Shown here: positions 12,401 to 24,400 of the stretch, piece after piece
Numbering within the stretch: the first letter of the stretch is position 1
Layout of the letters: the number at the start of each line of letters is the position of its first letter
Source: Pachypanchax playfairii
Taxonomy: Eukaryota; Chordata; Actinopteri; Cyprinodontiformes; Aplocheilidae
Length of the DNA stretch: 64,000 bases
Direction: 5' to 3'
Assembly (NCBI GenBank): GCA_006937955.1
Contig: SSNP01000145.1
Coordinates: 187,308-251,307 of the forward strand
The notes under the pieces: generated by a model
Database searches by the model: none
Seen by the model: only the letters and a program-made list of their open reading frames with translations
What the model was told of the DNA's origin: nothing
Made by a program: the position numbers and the translations under genes

Positions 12401-15400
12401 CCAAAGATCTTCTTCCTGAGAAGATGACTCACTTGGTACAGAAGCAAAACAGTCGCTTTTAAGCAAAAATGATTCCAACTGCGGGTCTTTTCCCATACTG
12501 AGAGATTCTCTCAGCATTTTCCAATTCTCATACGCAGAACCAATGTTTACTCTTGATCTTTGCCTCCTTTGATCTGACTTGAGTTTGGCCCTTTTTGTCA
12601 TGCTGGTAAAAACTCTTGGTTTCTTTTTCTTTTCAGGCTGGAGTGTTGCTGGTGCTTGAAGCAGCTCTCTTCTTGTTCTCAGTGCTTCTACCTCTGGCTC
12701 TGCAGCTTTTGCTAGCAATAGCAAACGCTACGGCTGAGCGTGAACGCGCATGACGTTATCATGCATTAGGCTGCCTCTAGAAAGCACTGTGTCTGTTCGA
12801 CCTAAACAAAACTCTATTAATAATTAATAAAGTAATTTTAGATACATATACATATATAAACCTCCTTATTGTCCCTTTAGCATAACACTTTTTTTATTAT
12901 TGGAACTTTGATTCTCTTATAGCAAATTAAAAAGGTCAAGAATAAAAAAAAAAACTAATTTAGTAAAAAGCCAGTGGGTCTTACCTGAACTGTCAGCATG
13001 ACCAGCATCATCCGAACAGCTTCGGAATGATGTGGGGGGCTGAAGCCCTTTGGTCTGATGCTTAAAGATCAACGAGGACAGGTCCTCCATAGTACAGCCC
13101 AGTATATAAGCTGCCTTCTGGGCCCATTCGTGATGGGCAAACTGCTGACGTCCCGCTATAGGGAAGAAAGAATTTCTTCAAAACTTGAAATGCAAAATTA
13201 GTTAGAGAAAACATATGACAAAAATGCAAAGAGAAACAAACAGGTAAAATAAATGAGAAGTGAAAATCTAGATTTTATTTTAATCCAAACTGAATCAAAC
13301 AAATTTTAACTTCTGCTTCTTCGCTCTTCTTTAAAACTTACCACAGTTAGTAAATAGCAACTCAGATAAGTAAAACTCAACTACAGTGGGGCAAAAAAGT
13401 ATTTAGTCAGCCACCAATTGTGTAAGTTCTCCCACTTAAAAAGATCAGAGAGGCCTGTAATTTTCATCATAGGTATACCTCAACTATGAGAGACAAAATG
13501 AGGAAAAAAAATCCAGAAAATCACATTGTCTGATTTTTAAAGAATTTATTTGCAAATTATGGTGGAGAATAAGTATTTGGTCACCTACAAACAAGTAAGA
13601 TTTCTGGCTTTCACAGACCTGTAACTTCTTTAAGAGGCTCCTCGGTCCTCCACTCGTTACCTGTATTAATGGCACCTGTGTGAACTCATTATCAGTATAA
13701 AAGACACCTGTCCACAACCTCAAACAGTCACGCTCCAAACTCCACTATGGCCAAGACCAAAGAGCTGTCAAAGGACACCAGAAACAAAATTGTAGACCTT
13801 CACCAGGCTGGGAAGACTGAATCTGCAATAGGTAAGCAGCTTGGTGTGAAGAAATCAACTGTGGGAGCAATTATTAGAAAATGGAAGACATACAAGACCA
13901 CTGATAATCTCCCTCCATCTGGGGCTCCACGCAAGATCTCACCCCGTGGGGTCAAAATGATCACAAGAACGGTGAGCAAAAATCCCAGAACCACACGGAG
14001 GGACCTAGTGAATGACCTGCAGAGAGCTGGGACCAAAGTAACAAAGGCTACCATCAGTAACACACTACGCCGCCAGGGACTCAAATCCTGCAGTGCCAGA
14101 CGTGTCCCCCTGCTGAAGCCAGGACACGTCCAGGCCCGTCTGCGGTTTGCTAGAGAGCATTTGGATGATCCAGAAGAGGATTGGGAGAACATCATATGGT
14201 CAGATGAAACCAAAATAGAACTTTTTGGTAGAAACTCAACTTGTCGTGTTTGGAGGGGAAAGAATGCTGAGTTGGATCCAAAGAACACCATACCTACTGT
14301 AAAGCATGGGGGTGGAAACATCATGCTTTGGGGCTGTTTTTCTGCAAGGGGACCAGGACGACTGATCCGTGTAAAGGAAAGAATGAATGGGGCCATGTAT
14401 CGTAAGATTTTGAGTGAAAACCTCCTTCCATCAGCAAGGGCATTGAAAATGAGACGTGGCTGGGTCTTTCAGCATGACAATGATCCCAAACACACCGCCC
14501 GGGCAACGAAGGAGTGGCTTCGTAAGAAGCATTTCAAGGTCCTGGAGTGGCCTAGCCAGTCTCCAGATCTCAACCCCATAGAAAATCTCTGGAGGGAGTT
14601 GAAAGTCCGTGTTGCCCAGCGTCAGCCCCAAAACATCACTGCTCTAGAGGAGATCTGCATGGAGGAATGGGCCAAAATACCAGCAACAGTGTGTGAAAAC
14701 CTTGTGAAGACTTACAGAAAACGTTTGACCTCTGTCATTGCCAACAAAGGCTATATAACAAAGTATTGAGATTAACTTTTGTTATTGACCAAATACTTAT
14801 TTTCCACCATAATTTGCAAATAAATTCTTTAAAAATCAGACAATGTGATTTTCTGGATTTTTTTTCCTCATTTTGTGTCTCATAGTTGAGGTATACCTAT
14901 GATGAAAATTACAGGCCTCTCTGATCTTTTTAAGTGGGAGAACTTACACAATTGGTGGCTGACTAAATACTTTTTTGCCCCACTGTATGTTAGTGAACCA
15001 CATGTTATCTAAACTACACAATACTAATAAAAATCACACATGACAAAGGCAACTTTAAGGTAAAATGTGTTTGTTCATTTATTTATTGGTTTGTCTGTTT
15101 GTTAACAAAATAACCCTAAATGTACTTTATCTATATTTTGGAGATGGTGATCCTGGAAACTTGAATTTGAAGGGGTCAGGTAATATTTGAAGCTGTTACT
15201 GCCATTATGAATCTATCAATTTTCATGGATAGCTACTGAAATAATAGTAATAACTGGAAAGTTCCTGGGGAAACTTTGAGAGGGACTGCCACCATGTGCA
15301 GGACTCAGAAACCCTCAGCCAATCAGAGAGCTGCATTTGTCCCATACTGAGCATGTGTGACAGTTGACAGGTGCTGCAAATGTTATAAGGCTTAAAGAGT

Positions 15401-18400
15401 CAAATGAATATGGGAGTGTGTTGGAGAAATGTAAAGATTTCAGAGATAATTCTATAGGGTTACAATAGGGATGTGGTTTTTAATGGACTCTGTTGCCATG
15501 GTAACCCAAAACTAGATGTTCACATGATGCTCTACTTCTCCTCGTCAACCCAGTCACTTTGATGCATCACATGTGCAGATAGGCTCCATAGTGTCTGCCG
15601 TGAGCTCACCAGGTGTGTTTGATGGCAAATGGCGTTGCCATGGTGAGATGGTTGCTTCAATATGTTATAGACCAATGTATCTAGTTAGCAAAAAAAAGTT
15701 TAAATGACATCTGTAGGTCAAAGCACGTACACACAGTAATTTGTCAGAAAGTGGGAATTAGAGTCATTGCCATGGTAACCCAAAAACTAATGTTCACAGA
15801 ATGATTGACTTCTAATGATCAAGTCAACTGCTTGGATATATGACATGAGGTCACAAATCCTACTGTGTCCTATTAGCTCACCAGGTGTGTTTGATGAGGA
15901 ATGGTGTTGCCATGGTGACACGGTAGTAGATAAGTAAAAGTCGCTTCAATGTTAAAAACCAATGTCTTGTGACTAAATAAAAGTTGTAATGAAATCTGCA
16001 GACCAAAGTGCGTTCACACATTAATCTCCCACAAAGCACCAATTTTAAGGATAATTTGAGACATTTTTACATAGAGATAAAAAGAAAGGTTATGGTTTTT
16101 GTGTATTCTGTTGCCATGGTAACCCAGAATGCTACAGAACTAAAATAGAGCTTATCTAGTACGCAACCCGGTCAGTTTCATGTGACATACATAGGATTAT
16201 GTCCAAATGATGGTGCTGGAAGGCATCTTGGGTGCTGTTTGCCAAAAGGCAAAAAGGCAACTGTAGTTCTTTTTCTGTCTCTTGAAAATGTTTCAGCTTT
16301 TATCTGAAAGGTTTTCTCAGTTTTGATCCTGATTCAGGAGTTCCACACTTCTAAGATGTTGTGTCCAATGTATGAAAAGGCTCACTGGTGCAAATGGAGA
16401 AAGATGGAAGCCTCCACACTGAAGTTCACAGAAAACCTCCACACACAGACCAGACCATTGGAACTCAAATATTCTGTCATCAGAACTTTACAACACTAGG
16501 TTGAACATGTCCCAATACGACAGAAGAGAAGGAACAAGTCCATCAGACTTGTGGAGACCTGAACTGGACTTTCATCTAATCAGACAAGAACTCTAGAAAC
16601 ACTCCACAGACTCTGACATGAAAAACAAACACCAACATGTTGCTGGAGTATCTGAGAAACTCTCCAACACAACATCCCTGTGCACTTCAAACCAAACAGA
16701 AACCTCAGGCAGAACCTGGTTCAGAAGAATAATTTTGTATGAAGGTGAAACATCTTCAAGAGATGGGAAAAAGTCCAGTTGCCATGTTTTGGAGGGAAAA
16801 AAACTTTTTGGCTTTAATTTTCCAAAGAGTTTGTAGTTTTCCACAGTTAATTTATGTTTTAACAGGGAATATCACTTGTTCACACGGGGTCATGTGGGTT
16901 TGGATTTTCCCTCCTTTAAATATAAACACTATCATTTAGAAACAGCATTTTTTTCTTGTGTTATCACTGTCTAATATTTAAATTAAATGATCTGAAAAAT
17001 GTACATGTGACAAAAAAAATAAGACATGAGCCCAAATATTTTTCACACCACTGAGTAAACTGAGGGACAAAGTGAAAATACAAAGCTTTGCACATTTAAG
17101 AATGCACATCAGCATGAGAGGAGCTAAAAGATGGAAGGGTTAGGGTTAGGGAGAGCAGTGCTGAGGTAGATGAAAAGAAGAGAGATGATGATGATGATGA
17201 AGAAAGGACAAATGCTGAAGAGCCAAGGTCTGGACAGAATGATAAAAGTAAAACTTAAAGGCTTTGAAATTATTTTTTAAGAGTAAAACAATCAACATTT
17301 GTGTTGTTTTTCCATTACCTTCATATGCATCTGTGTTTGATTCGGAGCAGCATGCAAACATGCATGTAAAGAGAGATGGTTAGAGAGAACACTTTCTGGA
17401 TGCATCAGTTCCTCAGAGACACAGGAAACGTTAGAACTTCATCAGGATGCTTTGGGACAATTAGCCGAGGAGGCCAAAATGTGGGCGCCCATGGTCTAAT
17501 GGGGATGAAGGTTGTCCTCTGATCGAGAGGTTGGTGGTTTGATCCCCGGTCACGGCAAGCATGTGTCAAAGTATCCCTGCCCCCCCGAGCAACCCTCTGC
17601 TCCCCAGGGATGGGTTAAATGCAGAGAAAAAATTGACCCTTTCCCCAAAGAGGGATAAATAAATCTAAATCCAAAAAAAAAAATGTTAAAATCGGTTTTA
17701 CACGAGGGCAGACTGTAGGACCAGTAACCTCCATAAAGGACCTTTTGCTTGACCTTTGCACCCGTGTTTCTTAGACAGATATCTGTATTTTGTGCATCTT
17801 CTAAATGGTTTATTCAGGCCTTTAAATGATCCATGATACTAGTCTTGTCAAAGGCAAATATGTTAATACAGATTTTTTATGACCACGTAATCTTTTTAGC
17901 ATGTAACAACCAAAAAAGCATTTTATTAAAATGTGATAGAATCTTTACGTAGACAGTGGAAGCGCCTACCTTTAGTGGCTCCTGCTGCCCCCAAGTGATA
18001 AATAGCTCCAAGAATAAGCCAGAGAGCTTTCTGTTCCTCCCCTGAGAAGCCCAGGACCTTCATGGCAGCCTGCAGCTTAATGAACTGCTGTGAGACCCGC
18101 TGCTTGTCTTCAGTCTTAAAATGACATTAGATCAAACAATAATTTAAACCTTTCTCCATCTAATCCATAAAATTACAGTGGCAGAGACTTGGAAAACCAA
18201 ACACCTCCAATTGAGGGACGGAGACATGACTAAAAAGCCACAATTCAATAAATCTCAATTCATTTTTATATATAAAGCACCAGTTCATGATAAAAGTCAT
18301 TTCAAGACATTTTAGAGAAACATCAAGTCAACAAAGAACAAAAACAACATTTCTAATCTAACAAACGAAAAAAATCCTATCTAAGGGCGGCACGGTGGTG

Positions 18401-21400
18401 CAGTGGGTGGCACTGCTGCCTAGCAATGACAAGGTCCTGGGTTAGAAACCTGGCAAAGCTCTTTCTGCATGAAGTTTGTGTGTTTCCTCTGGAGACACCA
18501 GTATTTTCACATCAACCAAAAACATGCATGAGGTTAAATGGCAACTGTGGCCCTAGGTGTGTGTGTGTCTGTGTGTGTGCAAGTGTGTGGGTGTGCATGT
18601 ATGAGTGTGTGTGTGTTTGTAAGTGTGTGTTAATCAATGGGAAGACATCTTTAAAGAGTCTGATTGGAACAGGATCAACATACATGTAGATGGTTTAGAA
18701 GAAGCTATAATTTGTGTTAACTCATTAAGATCAGCTGGACAGAAACTGTCTAAACATGATTCAGATTCTAAAGCTGCTTCACTGGACAACGAACCAGAGA
18801 CAACAGTGGACAGAAGGACATTATGGGGTTTTACTCTAATTGAATCTATTTTAATAATGAAGAATTTCATGAAGTCATCACTACTGGTTCGATATTGATC
18901 TATAGGATATGTGGCTCTACAAAAGTCAGATTTTGTGGTGGAGTGCTGATTTGTTGCAGCCCCCAAAACACAACCAACATAGTAAAACAGAACAGATCAA
19001 ATCACTTTCCAATTCATCTGTCCACCATGCTTACCTTTGAGTGTGGGTGGATCCCAAAAGCATTGTTCTCAGCAAGTTGGTTAAGATGCAGCTCAGTTCT
19101 AGAAGATAATGCAAGAGACAGGAAGTTCAAGTCACATGTCCCAATCTGTTCACTTGTCTTGATAAACCTTAGAAAACCATTTGCAATTTGCAACCCAAAC
19201 AAAGAGAACCAAAACCAAAGGAACCCAGTTTTCCAAAACAGTTTGACATAGGCACAAAAGGATGACAACTGAAACAGTTTATTTATTAGGTTTAGAATAT
19301 AGATCTTCTCAGTAAAGCTGAAAATGCTATTCTATTCTATTCTATTCTATTCTATTCTATTCTATTCTATTCTATTCTATTCTATTCTATTCTATTCTAT
19401 TTCATAACAAAAATTACTTTACAAAAACAAGTCCAATTCAACAGGTTGTCAGGTCTGGGGGTTTTGGTTGCTTATTATGTTCTGTACTTTGGGGCTTTTC
19501 AGTAGTTGTTTTCCTTTTCATTCGGTGTCTTAGGTTATGTTATGCTTTTATTTTCCTTAATCATGTAGTTTCCTGTTTTGCTTTTATTTTTGTACCATTT
19601 GTCACTTCCTGTTTTTTCTGTCATGTAGGTTCCTTGATTGTGTGTTGTCATTTCCTGTGTTCTTCTCAGTTGCTCCCCAGGTGTGTCTTGTTTCTATGAT
19701 TAGTTCCTGTGTCTGTTTCTCTCCATGTCAGCAGATGTTTTGAGTTTGTAATCAGTTTGGTTTTGTATTTAAGTCCTGTGTGTTAGTTAGTCAGTGTCGG
19801 TTCGTTCTTAGTCCCAGTCTTAGTTCCTTGTCCATATTCCCTGTCACAGTCTCAGACCCTCTTCACCTTGTTTGGATCTCGTTTCACTCCGGTCACGTTA
19901 TTTGGATTATTTTCAGCATTGGATTATCTTCTCTGTTTCCTTTGGTCCCGTCATTCACTCTCGTCCCTCTGTAAGTTTGTTTTGCTGTCACGCCAGCTGT
20001 TTTGATTTCTTTATTAAAGTTCAGTTATTCTTTACGTTGTTTTGAGCTGCTTCCTCCTGCACTTGGGTCCACCACTACCACGAACCTAACACAGGTCTAG
20101 ATTCAAAAATAGTTTATAAGTCTGCTTAAAATTGTGTGTGTAAATCCTGTACACAGTGCAGCTAATAAATCCTGGAGTTCTGAACTGCCACGTGCCTTTG
20201 TATTGATCAATAACAAGCACTGACTGTCATCTAAACAGAGTTTATAACTAATATAAATTAGATTGGCAAACCCAGTGGTCTGTCTGCTCCATGATCCTCC
20301 GCAGTAACTCAGAATAAAACAGAGGAAAAAGTAATTTACCAGAAGAGACATTTAACATGGTTAATAAAGTGGCTCCAAGTTGATAATTATATTAATCAAG
20401 CAAATATGTAAACAAACCAAACAAAACTGCAGCCATACACCAATTTGATGTTCGGAGTTTTATCTGACAAATCTGGGAAATATTTGAAGCAAAAAACTGA
20501 TCTTCTCACTGCTTAATGATTTCATAAAGTTTACCTTAACTCTGTAAAGATAGAAAAGGGATTAGAGACAGGAAATCAACAGTTGGGATTTTGTCACTAT
20601 GTTCCAGTTTCTCACTCAGTGTGCAGATGTTTGATTAGAGTCTTACCAAGAAGCACAATAACTTTAGGGATATCTGATCGCATTAAGTTCAACACTGTCT
20701 GCAGCAAACTGGCATATGTATGACTGACAAAGCAGTGGGCTGATAGTTTCCTCTTATTTCAACCGTATAAAGCAAACAAGAGTTTTAATGTGCATGAACT
20801 TGGTTACCTCAGACTGCTGTCAGCTCCAGCTATCAAGTAATAAAACACGTTGAAGGTGGATTCAGCTTCAGGTCTTCTCGTCACCCTCAATTTTTCTAAC
20901 AGCATCGTCTAAACAAGAGAAGACAACAGAGGTTTCCAAGTGATGTAATTCCAGTTGGTTAGACATCATGAAGTAGCATGTCTCATAAGACAGCTGGCAC
21001 TAAAAAGATGCCGACCAGCAGGGACATGTTACCTGGATAGAGGCAGAGGCCACCTGCCCAGCCTGGTCAAAGTCAAGGGACACTACGTGAGAGAAGCGAC
21101 TGGCATTTGTGTTTATAGGTGTGGCACTATTACCAAAAGCCTCCAGGATGGTGTAGACTGCCTGCCACTTCTCAGCTGTTTCACAAAGAACAAACAAGCA
21201 TTAACAAAATAAGAGTTTACAAAAAAGAAAAGATTTAATAGAGTCTACTGCTTTATTCACAGATGTTGTTAACTCAGTGCACAACAAATTTGATTAAGAC
21301 TAATGCTGTACAAAATTATAACACTGTGGAGAGCTGCCTAGGTGTGTCGGTACAGCTTGTTTTTTGCTAATTTAATGTTTTCCTGCGCCTTTCTGAGATC

Positions 21401-24400
21401 ATTCACCAGGAATAAGCTCCTCCATGTCAGAGACTCCTGGGACTTTGGGCCCTACATTTCTCCCCCAAACAACAGAATTAACAGACATTTTAGTCAAGAT
21501 GAGCTCACCTTTGCTCATGCAGCAAAGCGCAGGAGGAGAGCAAAGTAGGCCGGAATATTTCTATCTAATCTGTGTTCATGGTGCAACAAGCTAGATTAAC
21601 TCCAGCTACTGGTGGGAAGGAACAGAGACTTCTCTACATCATCTGTGCTTCATGGAGATGTGGCTGTGTGGATCTACACCGGATGCAGCTGGCAGGCTTC
21701 CAGCTGCTCAGAGAGCGGACTGCAACACGGAGCTCCCCAGTAAGTCGGAGGGTGGAGGACTCTGCTTCTATATCAACAGTAGCTGGTGTAACATTCTGGT
21801 CGATGTTTACATCCTACCGCACACTCGCCAACCAGATACTGTGTGTAGTGCAGACATTCCCGGACTCCTTAGTTATTGTCCTTGGTGACTTTAACGTGGT
21901 AAATCTCAGCCATGATCTTCCTAAATACCTCCAGTTCATTAAATGTCCCACCAGAGACGAGAACACTTTGGATCTCTGTTACACCACAGTAAACAGAACA
22001 TATCATATCAGTCCCCCTTGCTGCACTGGGTCACTCAGATCACTTGATGATCCATTTGATTCCTGCATACAAGAAGAAATTAAAACTCTCCAAGCCTGTT
22101 GTGAGGACATCAAAGAAGTGGAACAGTGAGGCTGTGGAAGACCTGCAGACATGCTTGGACAACACCATATAGGATGTTTTCAGGTCTGCTACCAGCTGTC
22201 TGGAAGAGATTACAGATGTTGTAACAGCTGGCACAGCTGTGTCCCATCATGCATCAGGGTGAGTTACAACAAGAAACCCAGGTTCACACCCAAACTCAGA
22301 CTTCTGAGGTCTGAAAAAGAAGCTGCTTTTAGGAGTTTAAGAGTGGCAAAACACAGATGGTGAGATGTGCTAAACTACTGTATTCAAAGAGACTTCAGCA
22401 GCAGCTATCAGCCCATGACTCTGCCTCTGTATGGAAGTGACCCCCACCCTGTAAGCAGCTTTGATCTGACCAACCAGCAGAACGAGTTTTACTGTCGCTT
22501 TGATGGACATTGGGTCTGATCTGCCACCATCCCCCTCAACACCAGTCCAGAACACACACTATGTTTACATGCTGTCAATTCAATGTTCCTTTTGATGGGG
22601 CTATATTGATACGTGTTTACATGACCAAAAATTCGGGTTAGAAAAGGGGTACCACAGGTCCCATATTCTGGCTTTTAAAAACCCAGATATGAGCATATTC
22701 AGGTTTTTGTCGTTGTTTACATGGCCGTGCATGACCAGGTTATTGCTAATATTCTGGTATTGACTGCATGTAAACACAATCACAGAGCCAACACCTCCAC
22801 CCCACCACCCCCAGCAGTCACCTCAAACTATTTAGAGGCCCCTCCCTCCTCAACAACAACAAATACATTCTCCATGCAGGAGAGAGAACCCCCACAAAGC
22901 ACCTGGACTGGACTTTGTCTCTCCATCCACCTTGAGTCTCTGTGCTGACCAACTGCTTCCAGTGTTCATAGACATCTTCAATGCTTCACGTACCAGCCTG
23001 CTTCAAAACCTCCACCATCATCCATGTTCCCAAAAAGCCAAGGACCACATGTAATTTGCTCCCTAACCAAAAAAAGCACACCAGAAGATGTACTTCCTGT
23101 GACAACTGAGGAAGTTCAACCTCCCAACATGGATGATGGTGCATTTCTACTTCTACATCATCAAGTCCATCCTCACTTCCTCCATCACCATCTGGGTCAC
23201 TGTAGCTTCAGCCAAGGACAAGGACTGACTGCAGCGTATCATCTGCTCTGTGGAGAAGGTGATTGGCTGTAACCTTCCTTCCCTCCAGGACCTGTACACC
23301 TCTGGGATCTGTAAACCTCCAGGACCTGTACACTTCCAGGACTCTGAAGCCAGCAGGAAAGACTGTGGCTGATTGTTCGCATCCCTATACATTATTGAAA
23401 TTCTGACAGAGTCCTGGGGTTTTGAAGAGCTTTTACCACTTCCTGCGTTTTCCTCACCTTTCAGCTACTCCTTGCTCTTTTCCTCCTTCTCTTTTTCTGC
23501 TCTGTATTTTCTTTTGTGTTCTTTTTCATGTAAGACCTGGCTGGCCTTCACATCTGCCCTCTGGAGGACTCTGTGGTAGCACACAATGGGTCACACCTGG
23601 GAGCAACTGGCTTATCTACACTACTTTGTAAGACTAATTAAACTCAGCATTTACCATACTCCAGTGCTAGACCATTTACCCGTAGTCACGTTTTTGGTAT
23701 TGTCTTTACTAGTACTCCTTTAGCTATCTGTGTAAATTCTGAGATTAGCTCCCAAAGTTGTGTCTTTGTGAATGTTTTTCTCTCCTGTGCTCTGTTCCAT
23801 AGCTTGTGTCCAGCGTGAGACCCTGGATCTGTGACTTAAATATACAGTTTCCGACTCACCTCTCCTCTGCCTCCAGATGGGTAAGATCTCCCAATTTCAG
23901 TTACCCATTCACAACCAGTGTTTACAATAAATCTTTTACAGTGATGCCTCACTTATCGCAGATAACTGGTTCCAGACCCCCCCGCGATAGGTAAAAATTC
24001 GCAAAGTAGGGATACACCAAGACACACGAGACAATCCAGTCAATTTTGAACATAAAAGCGATTCTTCAAAATAAAATACAGCGATTGACAAATTAAATCC
24101 TACTTGTATATCTAAACAGACTATGGAGATGAAAATAAACACAACACACACACACACAGTGCGACAGAGTGCTGACTACGTTGAGGGGGGTGGGGTTTTT
24201 GGGTGTATAAACACAAACAAGGTAAGACTCTTTCCCTGAAAGAGTGAGAGAGGAGTTGTCAATTCAAGATGAACGATGTAACAGAAATAAGCTCTCTTAA
24301 ATTATTTAATGATGTTATTTACTTATCCATGGTGAAAAAATAGCTCTGAATAAACAGAGGAGCAGAAGCACTTGTGGACCGGCGCGGAAAAAGGTGCGTC

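Noticed and set aside
13484..13738. 84-codon frame in the Tc1 left end (also 30946, 32890, 40681, 56565)
   Set aside because: It lies in terminal inverted repeat and untranslated leader, and is open only because of the repeat sequence.
13800..14396. 198-codon frame antisense to each Tc1 transposase (also at 30288, 33206, 41015, 56881)
   Set aside because: It is the exact complement of the transposase coding region in every copy and has no independent homology; a shadow frame.
17483..17560. Possible tRNA gene
   Set aside because: Same reason; a tRNA-derived SINE head.
19325..19402. CRISPR-like regular repeat
   Set aside because: A simple ATTCT microsatellite without spacers; the genome is eukaryotic.
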